A stretch of 14,604 nucleotides of DNA, taken from Planctomycetota bacterium (GTDB lineage Bacteria; Planctomycetota; SBBH01; JACQRN01). Below the pieces are notes generated by a model. It was not told the DNA's origin. It searched no databases and saw nothing but the letters and a program-made list of their open reading frames with translations. The stretch lies in contig JACQRN010000047.1 in the NCBI GenBank assembly GCA_016206515.1, positions 1 to 14,604 on the forward strand, given 5' to 3'. The position numbers were made by a program, and so were the translations under genes. Below are positions 6,662 to 14,604 of the stretch, piece by piece. Position 1 is the first letter of the stretch. Each line of letters starts with the position of its first letter.

Positions 6662-9600
6662 ATGCGAAGGCTCACATTTCTATTGCTGATGGGTCTTGCG
6701 ACCGGTGGGGCGGTCCCGGCGCTGGCGCATGACGACGACAACGGGCATCGCGATCCCCTCGACAGGCTGGCGCGGGAGGTCGCGCGAGAGATCAAGCATG
6801 TCCTGGATCACGCGGAGCGGAGCCTGGACCGGGTCGACCGGCAGAACACTCCGCACCACGCCCGCAACCGCGACGCCGAGTTGCGCGAGGTGGCCGAGCA
6901 TGTCGTGCGCGAGATCAAGAGGGTGGAGGAGGAGATCACGCGCGAGATCCGCAAACTGGCGCGCAAGACGGGACGGACCGAGGAGGATCTGCGGGCGGAC
7001 CTCGCCGTACGCGTCAGGCTACTGGCAGGCGAGGCCGTCGAGGTTCGCCTGATCGCGCTTCTGGAGCGCCTGCGGGGTTTCCTGGGAACGACGACCGGGA
7101 GGACGCGCGAGGCGATCGAGAGGGCGATCGCGCGGATCGTGCAGACCTCGCGGGTCTTCGACCGGACCCCGCCGGTGATCGCGAACCTCGTCCCGGCTCC
7201 CGATTCCATCCTCGCGGAGCCGCGCCCGGCGATCTCGGCGTCCTTCTCGGATGCTCTCTCGGGAGTGGATGCTGCAAGCGCGAGGGTGCGCCTGGACGGC
7301 CAGGACCTGACGGCGCTGGCGACGATCCTCGCAAGCGGCCTCTCCGTCACGCCTCCGGTCGATCTTGTCGATGGCCCGCATACGGCCTCGGTGGAGGTGT
7401 CCGATCTGGGAGGGAACCGCGCGATGGTCTCCTGGTCCTTCACGACGGATGCGACGGCCCCGGAGATCGCAGTGGCCGATCCGCAGGACGGGACGATCGT
7501 CCAGACTGCGACCCCGCCGATGCGGGTGACCTACGCGGATGCCACGAGCGGAGTGGACCTCACGAGCCTCGTGATCCTCCTCGACGGGATGGACATCACG
7601 CCAAGGTTCGAGAAGACCGCGACGGAGGCGACGTTTACTCCACAGATAGCCGACGCCCTTGCCGACGGTCCCCACACGCTCCAGGCGCGGATCCTGGACC
7701 GTGCGGGGAACGAGGGGGCGGCGCTATCGGCGTTCACGGTGGTGACCTCGGAGCCGGACACGACGCCGCCGGAGGTGGAGATCGTGTTCCCCAGGCCGAG
7801 CGCCGCGGCACCGCAGGTGCAGGCATTCGAGGGGACGGATTGGGAGTTCATCGTAGGCGCGAAGGATCCGGGCCCGAACGCCTCGGGGATCCGGGAGGTG
7901 CGGTTCCTGGTGGACGGGGCCCAGGTGGCCATCGACACGGAGGCTCCGTTCCGGACAAGCGTGTCGTTCCCGGAGGGGATCGTGGGCCAGACGCGGACGC
8001 TGACGGCGTTGGCGGTGGACGTGGCGGGGAACCAGGCGATTTCGGATTCCGTCGTCGTGACCTTTGTCATGCGGCCGGCCACGGGGGCGATCGCGTTCCG
8101 CGCATCGGGAGCCCCTGCCACGATCCAGGCGGGCGAGCTGTTCCCGGGCCCCGTCACGATCGAGGCTGTGGACGCAGGCGGGAACGTGGATCCGGACTAC
8201 GTGGGCACGATTCTCTTCTTCACCTCGGACTCCCGCTCGTTCCTGCGGTTCTTCCGCACGGCGACCTTCGCGGCGGCGGACGCGGGCGTGATCCAGGTGG
8301 ACCTGAACGCGCTCGCGTTTGGCCAGCCGCCGTTGTTGACGGCGGGCACGCAGGTGATCGCGATGGCGGACCTGTCGAACCCGGCGCGGGATCAGGGGGT
8401 GATGCTGGTGGATGTGCTGCCCGGCCCGCCGGCGCTTCTGGATTTCTCCCCTCAGACGCGCTCCGTCATGCCGAGCGGAGGGAAGGTGTTCCCGGTGGAG
8501 GTTCTCCTGACCGACGCCTTCGGGAACTCGATTCCCGGGATCGAGGTGCGGCTGGAGGTGTTCGAGGACGGGACTCTCACGCAGACCCTGACCGCAACGA
8601 CCTTCAACCCGGCGTTGTTCGGTGCGCGGATCGGGAGCGCGACGAACCGGGTGGTGTTCCGAACGGGCGTGTCCTCGGTCCCGGCGCTAGGGGAGCGTGA
8701 GTTGCAGCGGCTGGTCGACGCGACGCTGACTCTGGAGGGGCTCCCCTCGGTGGTACGGGCCGGGGACGACGTGACGATCCGCTTTGCGGTGCTGGACCGG
8801 GACGGGGAGCCGGTTCCCCAGGTACGGGTTCACATCCTGGGGGAGCACGGATTCACCGGGGACCTCGTCATCAGCGAGCCGACGGAGTTCACATCATTTC
8901 TGCAGACTGCGAACCGGTTCAGCCGGATCCGCCTGACGGCGACGGAAGGGCCGCTGACCTCGGAGATGGAAACCTACGTGCAGCATGGGACGCCGGTGTT
9001 GGAGGAGGACCGGTTCGGTGTGGAGGGGCCCGCGACGCTGGCGGAGTTCCTGGCGGGAGTCGAGGACGTGATCCGCCTGACGGCGACGGACCAGTTCGGA
9101 AACTTCACCTTCTACGAGCAGGTCCGTGTGACCCTCACGCTGAACGGACGCGTGACGACGGGGGTCTACTCCTTCGGCAAGCTCTCGGGGGGCGTGCTCC
9201 GGATCGCGCTGGATCCGGAGCTGACGTTCGATGGGGCGGTCCTGTCGGCGAGCGAGGGGGGCTTGGCCACGATCACGGTAGAACTGCTCAGCACGGGGCA
9301 GAGGATCACCGCGGAGCGGGAGATCCTGCCCACGCCGAGCCGGATCCTTGGGAAAATCGGGGTGCATCGCGGCGGGGCGGTCGCCCCCTTGCCGGAGGTG
9401 CGCTTGGCATCGTCGCAGTTCGTTTTGGGTCGTGTGGCGCACATCGGGTGTCAGCAGGTGCCGGGCGGGGCCTCCACGGGGCCCCAGGTGGTGTTTACGA
9501 CCGTTCCGACCGTCATCTCTGAAGGGGGGGCACAAGCAGAGAGTGTAGTCCTGTCGGGAGACGGGAAGACGGTACAGATTGTCCTGCCTGCCGGTGCATC

Positions 9601-12600
9601 GCAGTTCCCGACGGCGCTACGGGTATCCGGGATGATGGTGCAGACGCTGGGACCCGAGCAGGGGCCGTCCGTGAGGAGCCGTCTCGTGCTTGCGGGGCCG
9701 GTGTCGGCCCTGGGGCCGGTGGGGTTCGTGATCAACCCGGTGGTGCGGTTCGTGTCGGAGTCGTTCATCATCAGGGGGAGCGCGGGGGCGGATCTGGACG
9801 GGTTGGTCTCGCCTGCGTTTGTTTTTATGGCGGACCCGACGATTCCCCATGCCGCCGTCCAGGTGGTGGGGAGGATCGGAGGCGGGAGACCTCCGGACGG
9901 GGTGGTCATCGTGGCGGTGGCGGATGGCCAGGTGTTCCCGGAGTCGATCGAGGCGACGTTGGAGAGCGTCGACGCAGGAGGGGACCCGGTGGAGGGAGGG
10001 GAGATCCCCGGCTTGCGCCGGATCGCCCTTCTGCGGATCGCAGACACGGCGTATGCGAGCCGCCCGATCACGGTGGTGGATCCGACGCGGCGGCCCTTGG
10101 CGGGTTTGACGCCGACGGATCCGGTTGACGAGGGGATGATCGCGGGGCTCCCAGGTGGAACGGTGCGGGTGTCGGTTCCCGCGACGCTTCCCCCGTCTGC
10201 GCCGCCCCTGACCGATTCGCTGGGCATCCTGGGATTCGACGGGGATGTGAAGGTGACGGTGGGGGCGGGGGAGCCGCCGGTTCCCGGGGAGAACGGGTTC
10301 CGGCACCTGGACTTCTCGATCTTCCGCGACAGGACGCCGGAGCTCCGGTTCCGGCTGGAGATCCCCGGGTTCGAGACGAGGGCGGTATACAACCCGCTGT
10401 TTCCCATATTCGATTTCGAGGCGGAGATCCAGTTCGAGGTGCGCAGGAGCGGCGAGGCGTTTGCCGTCGCGACAGGAAATCTGTGGGGGCTGACGGCGAA
10501 CGGGAGGCCGCTGTTCCCGGAGGTGGAGGACGGCGCCGTGGTGGTCCGCTTCGGCCCGGGGACCCTGAACGAGGAGCCCCTGGTGGTCGGGGTGAACGAG
10601 TTCGATCTCGCGGTAGAGATGTTTTCCCCACAGGATCTCCTCCCTCTGTGGGGACTTGTTACACAGAAGTTTAGAACGCTCGCTTATGCGGAGGATGCCC
10701 TCGACCCCCAGAGCGGCGAGACGGTCGTCGAGGGGGGATGGACACAGGAGACCTTCGATTCCCGGGACACGATCTCCCCGGTCACGGCCGACAACGAGTT
10801 CGGCGTCGAGGAGGAGCAGTTCGTCCTCGACAGCCGGTTGCGGATGTTCTTCAAGGCCGACGATCCGGAGACGCCTGCCAACGAGGGGCTCACCGACGCC
10901 CGGATCTCTGACCTCCTGGCGCTGAACCGCTTCGCCCCGCACGGGCTGGACAGGGACCGGGGGCTCGTCTCCGTGCGTGCATCTCGGAGGATCGCCGGCC
11001 AGGAGCTGATCGACCTGCGCGACAGCCCGCCCAACCAGCCGGACGTGGACCGGGCGCAGTTCGTGCACTCGCTGGAGTTCGTGCGCCCGCGCTTCAACGG
11101 GGACGGGGTCCAGGTCTTCAATCCAGCCCAGCAGCCGGTGGTCGATTCCATGGATGTCGTCGTCCCCGTGGACAACGCCGTCGTCAGCGAGGCGATCCGA
11201 CGGGATGAGCAGGGCGGGTCGGCGGGGCAGATCGTCCATCTGAACCCGTACCGGCTCCAGGTTGTTATGCCCAGCCTGCCGGATGACGGTGTGGTCGATG
11301 CGTTCAACGCTACATTTATCCGGAACGCCGACGGTGCCGAGGTGTCCCTGCACATGACGGAGACGGCATCTGATTCCAATGCGTTCACGGGAGCGGATGC
11401 CGGGGTCTCTGCCACGCTGACCTTGCGTCTCGGTGAAGGTGCCGGATCTGGCACACAGGACGGTATCGCTGTGGACGTAGAGTCTGTCGCGTTCGGGATC
11501 CCGTTCGAGGGAACAAAGCTCCTGGGCGAGACAGGACTGGATACGCGCGTCTTTCGAGAGACCGGTGTCCAAGTCGAGGTGACGGTATTAGGACAGATCG
11601 GTCCCGCCACGGTGGACGCGATCCAGGTGCGCCTGCGGACGTTTGATGGTCGGGAGAACGCTCAGGTGCTCACCGAGACGGCGGTTGGTTCACAGGTCTT
11701 TGTGGGGCCGACGGAAAGTGCGACGGTGTTCGATGTGGCCGGGCAGCCATCTTTGGCATCGCCTGTGGTCGTGGGTGGTCCGGGAGGGCACGTTCTCTTC
11801 TCCATGGTCGTCACGGACGACGTCCTGGGCATTCCTGCGGAGCCTGTGGGCGTACAGGAGACCGCGCCGGGGTCGCTCGTCTTCACCAACGACCGCCAGG
11901 AGGACGCGACGGTACTGGAGGCTCCAGAGGCCGGAGAGGTGCCGGCCCTGGATCTTCTCCAGGAGAACATCCGGGAGGCGCAGCAGTTTCTGGTTCGCGT
12001 GGTCGAGCCTGCCGGATCCTTGTCTGGCATCACCATGGAGAGCGTGGATGACGCGGGTGACGTCTCGGCCCAGAGGTTCATCCCCGTTCGCTCCATCGGA
12101 GGCGTCTACTTCGAGAGCAGTCGGCCGCTCCTGGCGCTGGCGGAAGATCCGGACGCGGAGTTCTCGCAGGCGTTCTCCTCGGACTTCCTGTTTGTGCGGG
12201 ATGCGAACCTGCGCGCACGGAAGGGAAGCGTGGAACGGGTGAGGCGTGAGGCGCGCATCGTGGCGCTCGGGGACAGCCTCACTGCGGGGATGAATTCGGG
12301 GAATCTGCGGAGCCGCTTCCAGAGGCTCGCGTACCCAGGTCTGCTTGGGTACCGGATGGGGCCGAGGTTGGGATTTCCAGACTATCCTGGGACTGGACGG
12401 CCATCCCCCATCTTCAACGTTGGCATCGAGACCTTCCTGTCCGACATCGCGGTGTTGCCACCACCGGCAACCAGCATCCGCAACCCGGGGGGGACGTACC
12501 AGAACATGGGGACGCCGGGCGCGCGCCTACGGGACTTCCTGGCTGTCAATCCCACATTTCCATCCGCGGCGGACACACCGACAGGCGATTTCCAGGTCTT

Positions 12601-13624
12601 CTTCGACGACATCCTTGCGGGTGCGCGCACCGGGGTTCAGAAGGCCGCCGACCAGAAGTCTGTCCTTGCCACCGTGTTCCTTGGGAACAATGACACCCTG
12701 CTTTCCATCATCAACGGGGAGAGGGCGGAGTTCCTGACCTCTGCCGCATCCTTCCGGACGGATTTCAGGACGCTCCTTGACGGGCTTCGAGCAGCGCAAC
12801 CGTCGCCGGATATCGTCGTCTACAAGTTGCCGGATACGAGCGGGATCCCGATCCTTCGGCCTGTCGGTCAGCCGATCGGGAAAGTCTTTCCGTTCACCGT
12901 CAATGCGACGGCGCATGGATTCATTGGTATTCGACTGACCGAGTTCCTGGCGAACTCGCGGGCGACAATCGTTGGTCAGCCATCGCCTCCAGCGGGAACG
13001 AAGGTTTCGTTCCTGGCGTTCGGAGATCTGTTGACAGAACTTCTTGTCGACGCGTTCGAGACGAAGACGTTGAATGCGGTCATCGGTGCGGGCGGCATGG
13101 ATGTTCCATTGGCGGCAGATGCTTCAGTAGCGCCCGATTTCTTGGTGCAGGTTCGTACCCGAGTTCAGGAGTTCAACCAAGCGATTGAGGAAGTTGTCAA
13201 TGACATCAACACCAACGTCATTGCCACCCAGGCTCCGCCAGGGAATCCGATCCTCGTCGTGGACACGCAGGCATTGTTCGACAGTTTCGCAGCACCCGGG
13301 ACGGAGGAAGAGAACTGCATCACCCGCCGGCCAGGGGTACGGCTGGGGTCGGGGGACGCGGAACGGGTGGTCAACAACTTCTGGTGCGGGGGGCTATTCA
13401 GCCTGGACGGTGTCCATCCGAGCGTTACGGGGCAGGCGATCTTGGCAGACGCGCTCATCGAGAGGGTGCAACAAGCCATTGATCCGGATTCTCCCCAGCT
13501 ACCGAAGATTCCTCGTGGCGCTACGCACTTCAGCGGGACCCCACTCCGGAGATGGATGCGCTCCGCGTACACAGACGCAGACTTCAACAACATCCTCGGC
13601 CAGGACCCGCGGAACAGGCGGTAG
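6662..13624 (+). CDS. Giant secreted multidomain protein with C-terminal SGNH/GDSL hydrolase
   Basis: This 2320-residue protein has a Sec signal peptide (MRRLTFLLLMGLATGGAVPA, likely cut after ALA). Residues about 24-165 are a charged helical or coiled-coil region. Three Ig-like domains lie at about 169-263, 264-366 and 367-472, followed by more beta-rich modules. Repeats of about 55 residues carrying an ETxxxS-VF motif fall at about 1560-1745. Residues about 1860-2275 form an SGNH hydrolase: GDSL with Ser1872, N1948 and G1950 in NMGTPG, GNND at 2008-2011, and DGVH with D2249 and H2252. All expected catalytic blocks are present, so an esterase or acylhydrolase is likely, with unknown substrate. 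The only three cysteines are C930, C2219 and C2242. No LPXTG, PEP-CTERM or beta-barrel anchor is seen at the C-terminus. ATG 6662 follows a G-rich run; an in-frame TTG at 6641 lies before the previous stop and would spoil the signal peptide. Confidence 0.9.
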   Translation: MRRLTFLLLMGLATGGAVPALAHDDDNGHRDPLDRLAREVAREIKHVLDHAERSLDRVDRQNTPHHARNRDAELREVAEHVVREIKRVEEEITREIRKLARKTGRTEEDLRADLAVRVRLLAGEAVEVRLIALLERLRGFLGTTTGRTREAIERAIARIVQTSRVFDRTPPVIANLVPAPDSILAEPRPAISASFSDALSGVDAASARVRLDGQDLTALATILASGLSVTPPVDLVDGPHTASVEVSDLGGNRAMVSWSFTTDATAPEIAVADPQDGTIVQTATPPMRVTYADATSGVDLTSLVILLDGMDITPRFEKTATEATFTPQIADALADGPHTLQARILDRAGNEGAALSAFTVVTSEPDTTPPEVEIVFPRPSAAAPQVQAFEGTDWEFIVGAKDPGPNASGIREVRFLVDGAQVAIDTEAPFRTSVSFPEGIVGQTRTLTALAVDVAGNQAISDSVVVTFVMRPATGAIAFRASGAPATIQAGELFPGPVTIEAVDAGGNVDPDYVGTILFFTSDSRSFLRFFRTATFAAADAGVIQVDLNALAFGQPPLLTAGTQVIAMADLSNPARDQGVMLVDVLPGPPALLDFSPQTRSVMPSGGKVFPVEVLLTDAFGNSIPGIEVRLEVFEDGTLTQTLTATTFNPALFGARIGSATNRVVFRTGVSSVPALGERELQRLVDATLTLEGLPSVVRAGDDVTIRFAVLDRDGEPVPQVRVHILGEHGFTGDLVISEPTEFTSFLQTANRFSRIRLTATEGPLTSEMETYVQHGTPVLEEDRFGVEGPATLAEFLAGVEDVIRLTATDQFGNFTFYEQVRVTLTLNGRVTTGVYSFGKLSGGVLRIALDPELTFDGAVLSASEGGLATITVELLSTGQRITAEREILPTPSRILGKIGVHRGGAVAPLPEVRLASSQFVLGRVAHIGCQQVPGGASTGPQVVFTTVPTVISEGGAQAESVVLSGDGKTVQIVLPAGASQFPTALRVSGMMVQTLGPEQGPSVRSRLVLAGPVSALGPVGFVINPVVRFVSESFIIRGSAGADLDGLVSPAFVFMADPTIPHAAVQVVGRIGGGRPPDGVVIVAVADGQVFPESIEATLESVDAGGDPVEGGEIPGLRRIALLRIADTAYASRPITVVDPTRRPLAGLTPTDPVDEGMIAGLPGGTVRVSVPATLPPSAPPLTDSLGILGFDGDVKVTVGAGEPPVPGENGFRHLDFSIFRDRTPELRFRLEIPGFETRAVYNPLFPIFDFEAEIQFEVRRSGEAFAVATGNLWGLTANGRPLFPEVEDGAVVVRFGPGTLNEEPLVVGVNEFDLAVEMFSPQDLLPLWGLVTQKFRTLAYAEDALDPQSGETVVEGGWTQETFDSRDTISPVTADNEFGVEEEQFVLDSRLRMFFKADDPETPANEGLTDARISDLLALNRFAPHGLDRDRGLVSVRASRRIAGQELIDLRDSPPNQPDVDRAQFVHSLEFVRPRFNGDGVQVFNPAQQPVVDSMDVVVPVDNAVVSEAIRRDEQGGSAGQIVHLNPYRLQVVMPSLPDDGVVDAFNATFIRNADGAEVSLHMTETASDSNAFTGADAGVSATLTLRLGEGAGSGTQDGIAVDVESVAFGIPFEGTKLLGETGLDTRVFRETGVQVEVTVLGQIGPATVDAIQVRLRTFDGRENAQVLTETAVGSQVFVGPTESATVFDVAGQPSLASPVVVGGPGGHVLFSMVVTDDVLGIPAEPVGVQETAPGSLVFTNDRQEDATVLEAPEAGEVPALDLLQENIREAQQFLVRVVEPAGSLSGITMESVDDAGDVSAQRFIPVRSIGGVYFESSRPLLALAEDPDAEFSQAFSSDFLFVRDANLRARKGSVERVRREARIVALGDSLTAGMNSGNLRSRFQRLAYPGLLGYRMGPRLGFPDYPGTGRPSPIFNVGIETFLSDIAVLPPPATSIRNPGGTYQNMGTPGARLRDFLAVNPTFPSAADTPTGDFQVFFDDILAGARTGVQKAADQKSVLATVFLGNNDTLLSIINGERAEFLTSAASFRTDFRTLLDGLRAAQPSPDIVVYKLPDTSGIPILRPVGQPIGKVFPFTVNATAHGFIGIRLTEFLANSRATIVGQPSPPAGTKVSFLAFGDLLTELLVDAFETKTLNAVIGAGGMDVPLAADASVAPDFLVQVRTRVQEFNQAIEEVVNDINTNVIATQAPPGNPILVVDTQALFDSFAAPGTEEENCITRRPGVRLGSGDAERVVNNFWCGGLFSLDGVHPSVTGQAILADALIERVQQAIDPDSPQLPKIPRGATHFSGTPLRRWMRSAYTDADFNNILGQDPRNRR
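7166..8077 (+). repeat. Three tandem Ig-like domains in the giant protein
   Basis: Three units of about 95-105 residues each begin with a TPP or TAP-type turn (T169, A264, T367). Units 1 and 2 share F or Y-x-D-x-x-SGVD followed by LDGxDxT and a DGPHT strand. All three end in a variant of DxxGN (DLGGN, DRAGN, DVAGN). This is typical of bacterial Ig-like adhesin or stalk domains. Confidence 0.75.
8926..9090 (+). repeat. 21-base direct repeat within beta modules
   Basis: The same 21 bases occur at 8926-8946 and 9070-9090, 144 bases apart, coding for IRLTAT in both places. The repeat sits in a pair of modules of about 48 residues in the giant protein. The exact nucleotide match suggests recent duplication or gene conversion of the module. 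Confidence 0.5.
11279..11896 (+). repeat. Four ~55-residue modules with an ETxxxS-VF motif
   Basis: Related motifs appear at residues 1566-1576 (TETASDSNAFT), 1622-1631 (GETGLDTRVF), 1671-1680 (TETAVGSQVF) and 1732-1741 (QETAPGSLVF). Spacing is about 50-60 residues. Each follows a beta-rich stretch. They directly precede the hydrolase domain and probably form a stalk or spacer. Confidence 0.6.
12239..13480 (+). other. SGNH/GDSL hydrolase domain coding region
   Basis: This is the catalytic part of the giant protein. Block I has the nucleophile Ser1872 in ALGDSLTAG. Block II has NMGTPG, with N1948 and G1950. Block III is GNND at 2008-2011, giving the oxyanion Asn. Block V is DGVHPS with D2249 and H2252. 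About 380 residues separate block I and block V, more than in small SGNH esterases, so there are large insertions. C2219 and C2242 lie close before the catalytic Asp and His and could form a disulfide after export. Confidence 0.85.
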
Positions 13625-13627
13625 GCC

Positions 13628-14389
13628 GTGGTCCGCACCTCCTCCTGGCTACTCCTGTTGGCTCTGGGGGGCTGTTGTGGTGAAACGGGAGCGCGGGTTG
13701 GGCGGCTGGAGTCCTTCGGCTATCCCCTGGTGGACGCGCTCGTGAAGGAGTGCTGTACGCAGTACGCCTGGAGGGCGCCAGAGTCCGCGGAGGCCGTCAT
13801 CTCGGCAGGCCGGGAAGCTGTGCCCGCATTGCGTGCAGCGGACGAAGGGGCCGATGATCCCGACATGTTGGTGTGGGTACGCGTGTGTCTGCGGTGTATC
13901 GAGAACGGGTGGACGTTGGAGCAGTGCAAGGATCGATTACGGGAGGAGATGCGGGCACGGCCGGCGGAGGGGTGGCTTCGGGCCGCGACGTGGTTGAATA
14001 TGATGCACGATCCTGAGGCCCTTGCAGCCTTAACAGAAGAGAATCATAGGCTAGGACGGGGGTTTCAGTTCGATATCGATCTCTGGGTCAGGATCGGTGG
14101 CACGGGAAAGCGCTCATACCTACCTCGGCATATCGTGGGTCTCGTTGACCCACGTAACGAGGTGCGGGATGCGGCCTATAAGGTTATGTTCGCCCGTTTC
14201 CAACTTGACTTCGGTCGTGACTGGGATGCGACCGAGGAGGGGCGTCGTGCAGTCCAAGAGGCGTTCATGCGGGCATGGACGGAGCGCTACTACGAGCTCG
14301 AAGCCGCGCGCGAGAATGGTCGCCGCACGGGCGGGGTTCATGGCGACTACGTAAAGAACTTCCAGGCATACCGGCACATATTCGAGTGA
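13628..14389 (+). CDS. Putative lipoprotein with HEAT-like helical segments
   Basis: This 253-residue protein begins with a short lipoprotein signal: VRTSS, the hydrophobic run WLLLLALGG, then Cys16-Cys17. LGGC fits a relaxed lipobox, so Cys16 would be lipidated and the protein anchored to a membrane. The mature part is helical and rich in Arg, Glu, Ala and Trp. The segments AGREAVPALRAADEG and VDPRNEVRDAAYKVMF look like HEAT helices and echo those of the first gene in the operon. Further cysteines occur as ECC and as CLRC. No family or active site is recognised. The GTG start lies three bases after the stop of the giant gene, with only a weak upstream purine run, so it is probably translationally coupled. 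Confidence 0.72.
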   Translation: MVRTSSWLLLLALGGCCGETGARVGRLESFGYPLVDALVKECCTQYAWRAPESAEAVISAGREAVPALRAADEGADDPDMLVWVRVCLRCIENGWTLEQCKDRLREEMRARPAEGWLRAATWLNMMHDPEALAALTEENHRLGRGFQFDIDLWVRIGGTGKRSYLPRHIVGLVDPRNEVRDAAYKVMFARFQLDFGRDWDATEEGRRAVQEAFMRAWTERYYELEAARENGRRTGGVHGDYVKNFQAYRHIFE

Positions 14390-14402
14390 TCCCCTCTCGG
14401 GT

Positions 14403-14478
14403 CCCCCTCACCCAGTCCTCGCGCCTGGCGCATGGGGGTGGGAGGGGGTGCTTGGACGCTTCCGAATCTGTCACCCCC
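14403..14478 (+). terminator. Two competing GC stems after the export operon, possible terminator
   Basis: CCCCCTCACCC (14403-14413) can pair with GGGTGGGAGGGGG (14436-14448) as an 11-bp stem with a 2-base bulge. The overlapping GGGGGTG (14444-14450) can instead pair perfectly with CACCCCC (14472-14478). Only one can form at a time. The position just after the last stop fits termination, but no T run follows either stem. Confidence 0.4.
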
Positions 14479-14587
14479 CCCCAATACCGTTCGGCACGTT
14501 TCATGCGTAGTCGTCACTCGCGCTTCTGATGTGTCCCGGCGGGTCTTCTGCAGGCAGGGAATGGCGGGGTCCTGGGTTCCGGGTGAG

Positions 14588-14604
14588 ATGAAGAGACGAA
14601 GGCC
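14588..14604 (+). CDS. Possible start of a further gene, cut by the window edge
   Basis: An ATG at 14588 begins MKRRR and is preceded by GGGTGAG, a weak purine-rich site. A Met followed by basic residues would suit a signal peptide. Only five codons are visible and no -10 box stands at the usual distance, so this is a guess. Confidence 0.15.

Noticed and set aside
9617..11572. 651-codon open frame on the minus strand
   Set aside because: It is antisense to the giant secreted protein and reads as Arg/His/Pro-rich low-complexity sequence with no recognisable domain.
12239..13624. SGNH hydrolase as a separate gene
   Set aside because: The reading frame is continuous with the upstream repeats, and there is no stop, signal peptide or promoter before the domain.
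14434..14450. G-quadruplex
   Set aside because: Only three G runs are present in the cluster, so a standard four-run quadruplex with three tetrads cannot form on its own.

Overview
This is a GC-rich bacterial chromosomal window, most likely from a member of the PVC group and probably a planctomycete. The lineage call rests on a Minf_1886-type small protein, a family I recall mainly from Planctomycetes and Verrucomicrobia, on large secreted Ig-like proteins, and on very GC-rich codon third positions. No rRNA, tRNA, CRISPR array, transposase or integrase was seen. The lineage call is inference.

Layout: (1) positions 1-1691, minus strand: the N-terminal 563 residues of a GspE/PilB-type secretion or pilus assembly ATPase with a GAF domain fused in front; it runs off the left edge. 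(2) 1761-4639, plus strand: a tightly packed five-gene operon read divergently from the ATPase. It encodes a Minf_1886 family protein, a 98-residue two-helix membrane protein, a stand-alone receiver domain, a TPR protein with a PilZN-PilZ c-di-GMP-type module, and a duplicated four-CxxC zinc-ribbon-like protein. The last four genes begin inside or next to the previous stop codon. (3) 4643-5176, minus strand: apt, adenine phosphoribosyltransferase, convergent with the operon. (4) 5177-5568: a noncoding interval with a promoter at each end and a perfect GC hairpin. (5) 5569-14389, plus strand: a three-gene export operon with a membrane-anchored HEAT-like protein, a giant 2320-residue secreted protein (signal peptide, charged helical region, Ig-like repeats, ~55-residue repeats, C-terminal SGNH/GDSL hydrolase), and a lipoprotein with HEAT-like segments. 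(6) 14390-14604: noncoding tail with two mutually exclusive GC stems.

How it may work together: the divergent pair of an ATPase with a sensory domain and an operon with receiver and PilZ modules suggests control of a type IV pilus or type II secretion machine by phosphorylation and c-di-GMP. The downstream operon makes a large exported esterase-like enzyme with two helical-repeat partners at the envelope. Both links are inferred from domain content and gene order.

The most distinctive regulatory pattern is that all four transcription units start with a TANNNT-like -10 box ending only 9 or 10 bases before the start codon and lack a good Shine-Dalgarno sequence, which is the architecture of leaderless mRNAs. 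Some internal operon genes carry clear purine-rich ribosome binding sites.
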